DNA of 64,000 nucleotides from Elephas maximus indicus (taxonomy: Eukaryota; Chordata; Mammalia; Proboscidea; Elephantidae). Numbering within the stretch: the first letter of the stretch is position 1; the number at the start of each line of letters is the position of its first letter. The translations under genes and the position numbers were made by a program. This document shows positions 48,301 to 59,530 of the stretch, piece by piece. Location of the stretch: positions 105,662,480-105,726,479 of the forward strand of contig NC_064825.1 of the NCBI RefSeq assembly GCF_024166365.1. The letters run 5' to 3'. The notes beneath the pieces are model-generated. The model searched no databases, was not told the origin of the DNA, and saw only the letters and a list, made by a program, of their open reading frames with translations.

Positions 48301-48640
48301 AAATGGTATAACCACTTTGGAAATCGATTTGGCACTTCCTTAAAAAGCTAGAAATAGAACTACCATAGGATCCAGCATTCTCACTCCTTGGAATATATCC
48401 CAGAGAAATAAGAGCCTTTGCACGAACAGATATATGCACTCCCATGTATATTGCAGCACTGTTTACAATAGCAAAAAGATGGAAGCAACCAAGGTGCCCA
48501 TCACCAGATGAATGGATAAATAAATTACACTATATTCACACAATGGAATACTACATATCGATAAAGAACAGTGAAGAATCTGTGAAGCATTTCATAACAT
48601 GGAGGAACCTGGAAAGCCATTATCCTGAGTGAAATTAGTC
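45341..48640 (+). pseudogene. L1 ORF2 relic (endonuclease C-part, reverse transcriptase, C-terminal region)
   Basis: Successive frames show the endonuclease end, [17 protein letters not shown] (about 46278), a [19 protein letters not shown] segment (about 46470), [13 protein letters not shown] (about 46560), [20 protein letters not shown] (46832) and LFGDDMILY (about 46970), then the CWRGCEEIG cysteine region (about 48250). At least five frame breaks. It would supply nicking and reverse transcription if intact. Confidence 0.88.
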
Positions 48641-49706
48641 AGTTGCAAAAGGACAAATATTGTATCTGACCACTATTATAAGAACTTGAGAAATAGTTTA
48701 AACTGAGAATAAAACATTTCTTTTGTGGTTACGAGACGGGGGAGGGAGAGAGGGTGGGAAAGAGGCATTCACTAATTAGATAATTAGATAGTATATAAAA
48801 ACTCCTTTAGGTGAAGGGAAAGACAGCACACATGGGGGGAGGTCAGCACAATCGGACTAAACCAAAAGCAAAGAAGTTTCCCGAATAAACTGAATGCTTC
48901 GAAGGTCAGCATAGCAGGGGCAGGGGTCTGAGGACCATGGTTTCAGGGGATATCTAACTCAAACGGCATAATAAAATCTATTAAGAAAACATTCCGCATC
49001 CCACTTTGAAGAGTGGTATCTGGGGTCTTAAAAGCTAGCAAGCAGCCATCTAAATTGCTTCAATTAGTCTCATCCCACTTGAAAGAAAGGATAATGAAGA
49101 ACACCAAGGACACAAGGCAATTACGAGCCCAAGAGACAGAGAAAGCCACATGAACCAGAGACTACATCATCCTGAGACTAGAAGAACTACACGGTGTCCA
49201 GCTACAACCGATGACTGCCCTGACAGGGAACACAACAGAGAAACCCTGAGGGAGCAGGAGAGCAGTGGGATGCAGACCCCAAATTCTCATAAGACCAGAC
49301 TTAATGGTCTGACTGAGACTGGAAGGACCCTGGTTGTCATGGTCCCCAGACCTTCTGTTGCCCCAGGACAGGAACCATTCCCAAAGCCAACTCTTCAGAC
49401 ACAGATTGGACTGGACAATGGGTTGGAGAGGGATGCTGGTGAGGAGTGAGCTTCTTGGATCAGGTGGACACTTGAGACTATGTTGGCATCTTCTGCATGG
49501 AGGGGAGATGGGAGGGTGGAGGGGGTTAGAAGCTGGCGAAAAGGACACGAAAAGAGAGAGTGGTGGGAGAGAGCGGGCTGTCTCATTAGGGGAAGAGTAA
49601 GTGGGAGTGTGTAGCAAGGTGTATATGGGCTTTTTTTGTGAGAGACTGACTTGAATCGTAAACTTTCACTTAAAGCAGAATAAACGTTATAAAAAAAAAG
49701 TTCAAA
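48641..49706 (+). other. L1 3' UTR with G-rich tracts
   Basis: Contains GACGGGGGAGGGAGAGAGGG near 48736 and four runs of three or more G at 49502-49525, a possible G-quadruplex as known in primate L1 3' UTRs. The open frames on both strands here are not genes. Confidence 0.75.
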
Positions 49707-49859
49707 AAAATACATTAATTCTCACGAAAACTGTAAAGTTCATTTTTCTAATCAAATATAAAAAACGACATTGAAGGATTAGATGATTTTTCAATTCAAA
49801 CATAAACTTCAGTGGTGAAGGCCTAAACCAAAACCCGGTCTACAAACAGAACATGGTTA

Positions 49860-50028
49860 AAAACCCCAAAGTAAAACCTGTTGCAGTTGATTCAATTCCA
49901 AATCATAATGACCATACAGGACAGAGTACAACTGCCCCGTAGGTTTTTCCAGGTGTGGCTGCTGAATTTGAACTGCTGACCTTTTTGTTAGCAGCCTTAC
50001 CTCCTAACCACTACTCTACCAGTGATCC
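49860..50028 (-). mobile_element. AfroSINE, short form, shared C/D
   Basis: GACCATACAGGACAGAGTAC body and CTCTACCAGTGATCC head; counterpart of 33268. Confidence 0.85.
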
Positions 50029-50231
50029 AGAACATGGGTACCCAGAACCCAGTGCCATCGGTAGTGAGTTAAAATCCTTGCATTTGTGTGAAGTAGGAAA
50101 AATTACAAAAATTTTGTCTGTTTTTTTTGTTTGTTTGTTTTAAATCTATAAAATAATTTGAGAGCATTAAAACTTTACATGTATACATGCATATTTGTAT
50201 ATGTACACATACATATATATATATGTATATA

Positions 50232-50397
50232 AACTCAAACCAAACTCATTGCCTTCGACTGCATTCTGACTTATAGTGACCCTATAGGACAGAGTAGAAC
50301 TGCCTCATAGGGTTTCCAAGGAGCACCTGGTAGATCTGAACTGCCAACCTTTTGGTTAGCAGCCAAACTCTTAGGCACTATCCCATGAGAGTTTCCA
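50232..50397 (-). mobile_element. AfroSINE, short form, shared C/D
   Basis: ACCAAACTCATTGCCTTCG tail and a damaged head ATCCCATGAGAGTTTCC; counterpart of 33587. Confidence 0.9.
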
Positions 50398-50407
50398 TAT
50401 ATATAGG

Positions 50408-50949
<542 letters not shown>

Positions 50950-50950
50950 T

Positions 50951-51497
50951 AGGCTCCCTCAAAGTGTCATCTTTGCTTCTTAACACCTTAAAGAGGTCTT
51001 TTGGAGCAGATTTGTCCAATGCAATATGTCGTTTAATTTCTTTCCTGATACTTCCATGGACGTTGATTGCAGATCCATGTAAAATGAAATCCTTGACAAC
51101 TTCAAACTTTCTTTGTTAGTCATGATATTACTTATTGAGGATTTTTGTTTTCTTTATGTTGATGTGCAATCCATACTGAAGGCTGTAGTCTTCGATCTTC
51201 ATCAATAAATACTTCAAGCACTCTTCACTTTCAGCAAGCAAGATTGTGTAATCTGCGGGTTGTTAATGAACATTCTTCTGAACCTATTCCCACGTTGTTC
51301 TTCTTATAGTCCAGCTTTTCAGGTTGTTTGCTCAGTACACAGATTGAATAAGCATGGTGAAAGAATACAACCCTGACACACAAGTCTCCTGACTTTGAAA
51401 CCCTTAGTTCTCTTCAAACGACAGCCTCTTTCTGTCATTTGGTTCCTCGTGAGCACAATTAAGTGCTCTGGAAGCCCCATTCTTCCCAGTGTTTTAT
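50951..51497 (-). mobile_element. RTE LINE fragment, shared C/D
   Basis: Minus-strand late reverse transcriptase region, including the reverse of the SEEDLK-like stretch near 51220 and the RKxRLVCQGCILSPCLFNL-like frame at about 51350. Counterpart of 33822. Confidence 0.85.
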
Positions 51498-51525
51498 ATG
51501 TATACATATAATACATATATAGAAA

Positions 51526-51730
51526 TTAAAAGGGGAGCCATTGATTTGATTCCAACCCACAGAGACTCTATAGGACAAAGTAGAACTTCCCCATATGGTT
51601 TCGAAGGCTGTGAATCTTTACAGAAGCAGACTGCCACATCATTCTCCTGTGAAGTGCCTGGTGGGTTCAAACTGCTGACCTTTTTTTGTTAGCTGCACAG
51701 TGCTTTACCCACTGCACTAAAAGTTCTCAT
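51526..51730 (-). mobile_element. AfroSINE, long form, shared C/D
   Basis: GAATCTTTACAGAAGCAGAC long-form segment and GACTCTATAGGACAAAGTAG body; counterpart of 34452. Confidence 0.88.
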
Positions 51731-51888
51731 ATACATATATATATATACACACACACATACACACACACATATAAACACAGATGTGCACACACAAACATAA
51801 TCAAATATCATATATAAATACCATTGAAAATTAATAACATAAAGTATATATTTTATATATTATATATATTCATACATATGTATATATA
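51731..51888. repeat. TA and CA microsatellites
   Basis: TATATA and ACACACAC blocks and further TATATA before the MITE. Low complexity only. Confidence 0.8.
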
Positions 51889-52365
51889 GTTGGCCCTCAA
51901 CATCTGTGGGTTCCATAGCTACAGATTCAACCAATGAAGACTGAAAGTATTTGGAAAAGAGAAAAAAGAAAACAAAATTCCAAAAGCAGAATTTGAATTT
52001 GTCACACTACAAGCACCATGCTGAATCCACACTAATGAATTGGTGTGTAGGCATTCCCTGATATAGCCTCCCACAAATTCACACATCCTCAGTCTCTCTC
52101 CAGCACTTGATATTTGAGCGCTGTTCACCTCTTGTTTTGACATTATTCCCTAAACAATACAGGAATGTATAACAACTATTTACATAACATTTATATTGTA
52201 TTAGGTATTATAAGTAATCCAGAGATGATTAAAAGTATACAGGAGTTTGTGTATAGGTTATATGCAAATATTTTAGAATTTTATATGAGGGATTCAGCAT
52301 TCACGTATTTTGGTATTCATGGGGGCTCTGGAACAAATACGCCATGGATATCGAGGGGACACTGC
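51889..52365. mobile_element. MER2-like Tigger MITE, unit D
   Basis: AGTTGGCCCTCAACATCTG at the left, ATCGAGGGGACACTG at the right, interior GTATTAGGTATTATAAGTAA. Counterpart of 34778. Confidence 0.75.
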
Positions 52366-52682
52366 ATAGCTTTAATTAATGCATATCGCAAACATGCTTT
52401 TTAAAATGAGTGTCACAACTGTATGGACCCTCATGGAAATGAATGATATAGTTTATAATAAGTGATATAACAGAGTATATATTACAACTGACTAAATGAA
52501 TCAACCCAAGCAAAAGTTGTTACTGAGGGAGGACATTGCACGATGAAATTATAGAATTACTAATGGAAGGATTTGTTCTCTGCTGATACATATATTACTT
52601 ATAATTTGAGCAGAAAGTTCTGACAACATTACTAGTGATTTTTAACTTGGAAATAATTGTCACTGTACAAAAGACAAGGCAA
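52366..52682. other. Spacer between MITE and LTR
   Basis: Counterpart of 35284-35604. No gene. Confidence 0.6.
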
Positions 52683-53228
52683 TATAGTAATCTAGTCTTG
52701 ATTTAATAAAAGTACCATAAGTTTACAGCTTAACAAAGAGAAATTTATTTTCTCAAAGTCTAGGAGGCTAGAAGTCCAAATTTAGGGTGACAGCTCAAGG
52801 GGCAGTCTTTTCTTTCTGTCAGCTCTGGGGAAGGTCCTTTTAATCAGTCTCTCCTGGTATAGGAGCTTCTCAGCGCATGGACTCCAGGTTCAAAGGATGC
52901 AGCCCCCCCGATTCTTCATTCTTGTTGGTAGGAATTCTCCCTGTCTCTCTCCTTCCTTTTCTCTTTTACCTCAAAAAAGATTGATTTAAAATATAACCTA
53001 ATGTTGTAGATTGAATCCTGTCTCATTAACCTAACTGTCTCTAATTCTGCCTTGTTTACATCTTAGAGGTAGGATTTACAGCACTTAGGAAAATCACCAA
53101 AACAAACCCACTGCATTCTAGAGGATTCCAGCTTATGGGACAAAATGCTGGACAATCATACAATACTAGGAATCATGGCCTAGCCACATTGACACTCATT
53201 CTGTGGAAAGACAATTCAATCCATAACA
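52683..53228 (-). repeat. MaLR-type LTR, unit D
   Basis: Right end CAATCCATAACA at 53228; left end near TAATCTAGTCTTGATTTAAT. Counterpart of 35605. No internal genes. Confidence 0.72.
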
Positions 53229-53320
53229 CAAGTTATACTTAATGGTATACATCTTTTGAAATTTAATTAAAAATACATAAGAAAGCAATTTGTACATATT
53301 TAACTGATTCATTAAGTGAA

Positions 53321-54262
53321 TTATTTACATAGCAATTTTCTCAATGCCATTATGACATCTTTGTTCCTTAGACAATATATCATGGGATTAAATATAGGAG
53401 TTAGGATAGTGTAGAAAAGAGAAAGCATTTTGCCAGTTCCCTCTGAGTGTCTGGTGTTGGGTCTTAAGTATGTAATAATGGCTGATCCAAAGAATAACAC
53501 CACAACCATAAGATGGGATGAGCAGGTGGAGAAGGCTTTGGCTCGACTTGTGGCTGATGACAGCTTCAGGATGATGCACATGATTTTACTGTAGGAGCCA
53601 AGTATCCACAGAAACGGAACCATGACAAATAACAGAGCAATTGTGTAGACTAACATCATATTTACAAAGGTGTCCCCACAAGCCAGCTTGAGTACTGGGA
53701 GAATGTCACAGAAGAAGTGGTCGATTTGGTTAGATCCACAAAAAGGCAGAGAAAAAATCTGATAAGTCTGCACTATCATAAGTGGGATTCCAATGGTCCA
53801 GGAGCCAGTCACCAACTGGATACAGACCCTGCGGTTCACAACTAGAGGATAATTCAGAGGGTTACAAATGGCTACATAGCGGTAATAGGCCAACACTGCC
53901 AGGAGCAAACACTCTGTACCTCCGAACAGAAGGAAAAAGCACATCTGTGTAGCACAGGCAACTAAGGAAATTCTTCTTCTCTGGGTTCCTAGATTCATCA
54001 GCATTCTGGGGAGAGTAGCTGTTACAAAGCAGATTTCCAAGAAGGAAAAATTTGCCAGAAAAAAATACACAGGGCTCTGGAGAGCAGGATCTATTTTTGT
54101 TATGAGAAATATGGTGCCATTGCTCATCAGGATAATGATATAGATGATTAGAAACAATCCAAAGAGGAACCACTGGAGATGGGGTATGTCAGCAAAGCCC
54201 AAGAGAATGAATTCCATCAGTTCAGTTAGATTTTCTTTTGGAGGTTTTTCTTGATGATTCAT
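53321..54262 (-). CDS. Olfactory receptor, family 10 (OR10AG-like), open frame with altered DRY motif; receptor of unit D
   Basis: Open frame of 313 residues, the same length as receptor B. It has the N-glycosylation site NLT (12-14), PVYFFLANFSFLE at TM2, cysteines at C103 and C185, SYSKIM at the TM5 end, KAFSTCSSHL at TM6 and NPMIYCLRN in TM7. The odd point is the TM3 end: LAYYRYVAIC replaces MAYDRYVAIC, so D127 of the DRY motif is tyrosine. That aspartate is among the most conserved residues in class A GPCRs and affects G-protein coupling, so the gene may be open but functionally weakened (inference). Another departure from consensus is PMYFF to PVYFF. The ATG is shared with B and C and directly follows a splice-acceptor-like CCACAG. 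It lies in the D unit between a MaLR-type LTR (stop-codon side) and a Tigger1 (ATG side). Confidence 0.92.
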   Translation of the reverse strand: MNHQEKPPKENLTELMEFILLGFADIPHLQWFLFGLFLIIYIIILMSNGTIFLITKIDPALQSPVYFFLANFSFLEICFVTATLPRMLMNLGTQRRRISLVACATQMCFFLLFGGTECLLLAVLAYYRYVAICNPLNYPLVVNRRVCIQLVTGSWTIGIPLMIVQTYQIFSLPFCGSNQIDHFFCDILPVLKLACGDTFVNMMLVYTIALLFVMVPFLWILGSYSKIMCIILKLSSATSRAKAFSTCSSHLMVVVLFFGSAIITYLRPNTRHSEGTGKMLSLFYTILTPIFNPMIYCLRNKDVIMALRKLLCK

Positions 54263-54290
54263 CTGTGGAAAATGTAAATTTACATGAGCA
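54263..54290 (-). promoter_or_regulatory. Probable 3' splice site before receptor D exon
   Basis: On the minus strand TTTACATTTTCCACAG lies directly against the ATG, a good acceptor with a short pyrimidine tract. It is conserved in the three receptors. The donor exon is not identifiable by eye. Confidence 0.45.
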
Positions 54291-55228
54291 TTTCCTTTAC
54301 CTTCCCGTGTCTCTTTGCCTCTTCTCTAAATTGTGTGGAGGTGTCTGCATTGGATTTTACGATCATTGCAATGTTTGCATTTTAAAAATGACACTAGTTA
54401 TGTATGTCCCACGTCCTCCCGTTAAATCACAGTAAACAGCCCTGTCACACTTATTTTAAGATCATTTCTTTGTACTTTCAGAACACAGCCCAGGGCAGAT
54501 CAAGCTATACCTGACTCAGCACAGGCACTGGAACAATTGGCAACTGCTGGAGATGGACACTCAGCTTTGCCATCTAATCTCACTTCAAGTTAATTACAGG
54601 TCTTGGCAATCCTGTTGTACTTCTCTACGCGTTTTCGCAGTCAAGCTTCTCAAACACTCTATCAAAAACTGTGTTCTCACATACATTTTCAACTGCCTAT
54701 TTCACAGCTTCATTCTCCCATCGCTTGATGATTCTAAGCATATTACACAGTTCACAGTAGGTAGTTTAGAAAGAAAATTGAAGGAATATTTCATTTTACA
54801 TGGAGGAATAAAACAAGTATCTTTTGTTAGGATATGAAGTGGGTAAGATAAGAGGATTTAATTCGGGGTAAGTAGCCCGTGTACATTGATTCAGGTACCA
54901 ACAATAAATTGTAGTCACCCTGGAAAAACTGAGATGGCATGGGGGGTATTTGTTACCAGTGTGGGTGTGTATGGGTCAGAAGAAGGAAAAATACTAGCTG
55001 TTACGTTACACTCATTGTGGCGTGTATGCCCATCTTTATTTTTGTTTTTCTTCAAAAAGCAACACTTCAGATAAACGTTTCTAAACTCACTTTTCTTTAG
55101 CTATAAGGGTATTGAGCCTCACTAAGTGTGAATAATTTGACCAATTGCACATAGGATTTATGACTGCAAGTCAGTATCTATTTTCCTTTTTTAATAGACT
55201 TGAGTTTGACTCCTATCTCCATGATTTG
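54291..55228. other. Spacer upstream of receptor D
   Basis: Nearly identical to C as far as about 54735, then clearly more diverged. It should include the promoter, but none is recognisable by eye. Confidence 0.6.
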
Positions 55229-57627
55229 CAGGCATACCTCATTTTATTGTATTTTGCTTTATGACCCTTTGCGGAAACTGCATTTTTTTTTTACAAATTG
55301 AAAGCATGTGGCAACCCTGCATTGAGCAACACTAGTTGTGTGATTTTTCCAACAGCATGTGCTCTCTTTGTGCCTCTGTGTCATATTTGGGTATATCTTG
55401 CATTATTTCAAATTTTTTGTGATTTTAGATCTGTTATGTTTAGCAGTGATCTTTGATGTTACTATGGTAATAGTTTTGGGGTAACACACTGCACCCATAC
55501 AAGACAGTGAACTTAATCATGTGTTCTGACTGTGTCACCAGCCCTCCATTCTCCCATCTCGCTCCCTCTCCTCAGGCCTCCCTATTCCCTGAGACATGAC
55601 AATATTGAAATTAGGCCTATTAATAATGCTACAATGGCATCTAAATGTTCAAGTGAAAGGAAGGCTCACAGGTCTCTCACTTTAAATCAAAAGTCAGAAA
55701 TTATTAAGTTAATAAGGAAGGTATGTTGAAACCTGAGACAGGCCTAAAGCTAGGCCTCTAGCACCAGTTAGCCAAGTTGAGAATGCTAAGGAAAAGTTGA
55801 AGAAGGAAATTAAAATTTCTACTCTTTTTTTTTACTCCAGTGTACCCATGAATAACGAGAACGTGAAATAGACATATATTGCTGATAAGGAAGATATTTT
55901 AGTGGTCTGAATAGAAGATCAAACCATCCACAACATTACCTTAAGCCCAAGCCTAACCCAGAGACAGGCCCTAGTTCTTTAAATTCTGTGAAGGCCGAGA
56001 GAGGTGAGGAAGCTGCCGAAGAAAATTTTGAAGCTAGCAGAGGTAGGCTAATGAGGTTTAAGGAAAGAAACCATCTCTGTAACATAAAAATACAAGACGA
56101 AACAGCAAATGCTATGTAGAAACTGCAGCAAGTTATCCGGAAGATCTAGCTAAGATAAATGAGGAAGGTGGCTACGCTAAACAACAGATTTTCCATGCAG
56201 ACAAAACACCCTTATATTGGAAGAAGATGCCCATCAGGCTTTCATAGCTAGAGAGAAATCAATGCCTGGCTTCGAAGCTTCAGAGACAGATTGAGTCTCT
56301 TGGGAGGTTATAATGCAGCTGGTGACTTTAAGGTGAATCCAGCATTCATTTGCCATTGCAAAAATCCTAGAGCCCTTCAAAATTATGCTAAATCTACTTG
56401 CCTGTGCTCTATAAATGGAACAACAAAACCTGATGACAGCACATCTGTTTACAACATGGCTCACTGAATATTTTAAGACTACTGTTATAGACCTGTTGCT
56501 CAGAAAAAAGAGTCCTTTCAAAATTGTACTGTTCTTTGACAACACATCTGGTCACCCAAGAGCTCTAATGGAGATGTACAAGGGGATTAATGTTTTCATG
56601 CTGGCTAGCACCACATCCATTCTGCAGCCCATGGATCGAGGAGTAATTTCAACTTTAAAGTCTTAGTATTTAAGAAAGAGATTTTGTAAGGCCAAAGCTG
56701 TCATAGACAGTGATTCCTCTGATGAATCTAGGCAAAGTAAATTGAAAATCTTCCAGAAAGGATTCTCCATTCTAGAAGCCGTTAGAAACATTGGTGATTC
56801 ATGGGAGGAGGTCAAAATACCAACATTAAGAGGCATTTGGAAGAAGTCAATTCCAACCCTCATGGATGGCTTTGAGAGTTTCAAGACTTCAGTGGAGCAA
56901 CTAACTGCAGAAGTGGGGGGAATAGCAATAGAACTAGAATTAGAAGTGGACCTTGAAGATGAGACTGTACTGCTGCAATCTCATGATAAAACTTTAACAG
57001 ATGAGGAGCCACTTCTTAAGGGTGAATAAAGAAAGTGATTTCTTGAGATAGAATCTACTCTTTGTGAAGATGCTGTGAACGTTGTTGAAACGACCACAAG
57101 ATATTTAGAATATTACATAAACTTAGTCAATAAAGCAGCGCCAGGGTTTGAGAGAATTGACTTCAATTTTGAAAGAATTTCTACTGTGTGCGAAATGTCA
57201 AACAGCATTGCAGGCTACAGGAAAAATCTTTGTGAAAGGAAGAGTCAGTTGACGTGGCGAGCTTCACTGTTGTCTTATTTTAAGAAGTTGCCACAGTCAC
57301 CTGAACCTTCAGCAACCACCACCCTGATCAGTCAGCAGCCATCAGCACTGAATCTAGACTCTCCACCCATAAAAAGATTACAACTTGCCAAAGGCTTAGC
57401 GATGGTTAGCATTTGTTAGCAATAAAGTATTTTTTTTTTAATTAAGGTATGTACTTATTTTTTTTTTAACATAATGCTATTGCACACTTAGTAGACTACA
57501 GCATAGTGTTACCCTAACTTTTATATGCACTGGGGAACCAAAAAATTTGTGTGACTTGCTCTACTGCATTATTTGCTTTATTGTGGTAGTCTGGAACTGA
57601 AGCTACGCTATGTCCAAGGTATGCCTG
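55229..57627 (+). mobile_element. Tigger1-like DNA transposon, unit D, uninterrupted
   Basis: Starts CAGGCATACCTCATTTTA and ends AAGGTATGCCTG, giving 2399 bases. The left TA has become TG; the right TA is intact (57628-57629). No nested insertion. Confidence 0.95.
55634..57418 (+). pseudogene. Tigger1 transposase relic, unit D
   Basis: Starts MASKCSSERK at 55634. The catalytic segment at about 56415-56666 contains [18 protein letters not shown], where APGHP has become TSGHP. The C-terminal acidic part lies at 56742-57419. Stops (for example at 55727) and frameshifts disable it. Confidence 0.87.
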
Positions 57628-57779
57628 TATTGTCTGTGTGGTATTTACTGATACTAAATGATCTGAGAGGAAAAGGCTGTCACTAGAAATCAACATAGAT
57701 TCTAGAAAATGGGTGTACATCTAATACTGTACTCAGGATTTGATTCTGGACTGAAATAAATGAATAAAACAAACAAACA

Positions 57780-57909
57780 AAGAAACAGGAACTGTTGTCG
57801 TCAAGTCAATTCTAACTCATAACAACTCTTTAGGACAGAGGAGAACTGCTCCATAGGGTTTCCAAAGAGCGGCTGGTGGATTGGAACTGCTGACCTTTTG
57901 GTTAGTAGA
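57780..57909 (-). mobile_element. AfroSINE, short form, truncated head
   Basis: CTCATAACAACTCTTTAGGA body ending at CCTTTTGGTTAGTAGAC. D-specific. Confidence 0.82.
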
Positions 57910-58414
57910 CAAGTTGAAATAGACAAATGGAGGAATAGATATTGTTAAAATGAAAGCATCACTCTTAAAAGGAGTGAACTCTTACAAGAGAAGAATTAAG
58001 ACTCGTGAAAGGACAAAAAAACCAAATCTTTAGCTATTGTTTTATAAATGACACCATTTAATTAAAACATTTAAATTTTTATTAATTGAATACAATTATA
58101 CAAACTCAACCCATTTGGTGATGAAATTATCCACGTTTCTTGAGAAAAAATAAAAACACATCTTAAATATTTATAACATTAAATATTTAAGATGTGTCTT
58201 TATTTTTTCTCAAGACAACAGAATAGAAAGAGCAGAGATTTACCCTGTGTATTCTCCCAAAACTATCTATATTAACTCTTCTTTCTTGAAAATATTTGTT
58301 CTTTTTACTTAAGGAAAATAAAACTTAACGTTATCATATTTTTATTTGAAATCTAAACATTAATTCCCTGGGAGAAATCCAGATGGTTAAGGAATGCTTA
58401 ACAATATTCTGATA
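57910..58414. other. Duplicated spacer with a templated hairpin
   Basis: Paralogous to 2616-3078. It contains the inverted repeat at 58138-58215. No gene. Confidence 0.65.
58138..58215. repeat. Near-perfect 36-base inverted repeat with 6-base loop
   Basis: Arms 58138-58173 and 58180-58215 pair at 35 of 36 positions around the loop TAACAT. Only the right arm has a counterpart in A, B and C, so the left arm is a new inverted copy. Confidence 0.95.
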
Positions 58415-58620
58415 GAGTCCTGGTGGCACAGTGGTTAAGAGCTTGGTTTCTAACCAAAAGGTCAGTAGTTCAAACACATGAGCCACTCTGTGGGAGGAAG
58501 ATGTGGCAGTCTGTTTCTGTAAAGATTTACAGCCTTGGGAACATTGTGAAGCAGTCCTGCTCTATCCTATAGGGTCCTTAGGAGTCAAAAGCCACTTGAA
58601 GGAAATGGGTTTGGCTTTGG
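58415..58620 (+). mobile_element. AfroSINE, long form, shared by all units
   Basis: GAGTCCTGGTGGCACAGTGG head, long segment ATGTGGCAGTCTGTTTCTG, tail GGAAATGGGTTTGGC. Same site as 3079. Confidence 0.92.
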
Positions 58621-59064
58621 TTAGCAACGCTTTGTTTCACAATGTCCCCAATCTACCAAACCTCACTATGCTTGTATTTTTTGACATAAATTAGAAACTT
58701 AAACCCTGAAATTAAATTGAAAAACAATATGAACCTCAAACTTTATTATTTTATAAATTCTTTCACTTAAAAAATATTATTTTCTTTGAAATAAATATTT
58801 GCTGGATTTCTCAATGGTTGTAAATTTGTTTAATGGATTGTTTTACTTTTAATATCTTATTAAAATATTGGCCCTAAAATACATAAATATAATACTTATT
58901 TGCTACAATGTCTTTACTAGAAATGCAGTTTTTCTATAATATTTAGTATTTTACGAAAACAGTAGCATCATTATTTAAAATCATTGTTTACTGTAAATTA
59001 TATTTAATACAGTCAGAAATATTAAAAAGGTGCTTTAATAAAACATCACATTTGCTACCCTATA
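58621..59064. other. Duplicated AT-rich spacer
   Basis: Paralogous to 3260-3760. No gene. Confidence 0.6.
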
Positions 59065-59234
59065 CCAACCAAAAACCAAACCCAGTGCCGTTGAGTCGAT
59101 TCTGACTCATAGCAACCCTATTGGACAGAGTAGAACTGCCCCGTAGAGTTTCCAAGGAGCACCTGGCGGATATGAACTGTCAACCCTTTGGTTAGCAGCC
59201 ATAGCACTTAACCACTATGCCACCAGGGTTTCCA
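59065..59234 (-). mobile_element. AfroSINE, short form, D-specific with target duplication
   Basis: Flanked by GCTACCCTATA (59054-59064) and GCTACTCTATA (59235-59245). Near-consensus body from ACCAAACCCAGTGCCGTTG to GCCACCAGGGTTTCC. A, B and C lack it. Confidence 0.95.
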
Positions 59235-59332
59235 GCTACTCTATATTAAATATTAATTCTAATAATATCATGATCTAAAGTTGAATATTAACATAAAACA
59301 TTTCAAATTTACCTTTATCATTTGGATTATAA

Positions 59333-59530
59333 CAGCCCTGGTGGTGAAGTTGTTAAAGTGCTTCACTGCTAACCAAAAGGTTCGCAGTTCGAATCCACCA
59401 GCCAAGCTGCAGGGAAAAGATGAGGCAGTCAGTTTGCATAAAGATATGCAGCCTTTTCTACTCTGTCTTGTAGGGGCGATATGAGCTTAAATTAACCCAG
59501 TGGTAGTGGGTTTGAGTTTTGGTTTTTTTG
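59333..59530 (+). mobile_element. AfroSINE, long form, shared by all units
   Basis: AACAGCCCTGGTGGTGAAGT head, intact B-box region GCAGTTCGAATCCACC, long body, tail GTGGGTTTGAGTTTTGG. Same site as 3850. Confidence 0.9.

Larger units (their letters stand above)
43287..49706 (+). mobile_element. L1 LINE, near full length, 6.4 kb, with internal deletion
   Basis: Flanked by the 16-base duplication AAAATACATTAATTCT at 43271-43286 and 49707-49722. The 5' UTR starts GGAGCTGGAGCCAAGATGGG, followed by a 79-base tandem duplication. ORF1 coiled-coil and middle region lie at about 44640-45300; then ORF1 jumps into the ORF2 endonuclease. The reverse transcriptase runs from about 46155 to 47570 with the catalytic GDD at 46973-46981 (usually ADD), and the C-terminal region to about 48630. 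The 3' UTR has G-rich tracts and a short A-tail. Stops and frameshifts make it inactive. C shows the empty site. Confidence 0.95.

Noticed and set aside
49162-49715. Overlapping open frames up to 151 codons on both strands
   Set aside because: They lie in the G-rich 3' UTR of an inserted L1. No family motif, and no counterpart without the L1.
59333-59410. tRNA-like sequence with box A and box B
   Set aside because: It is the tRNA-derived head of an AfroSINE with a SINE body and tail, not a tRNA gene.
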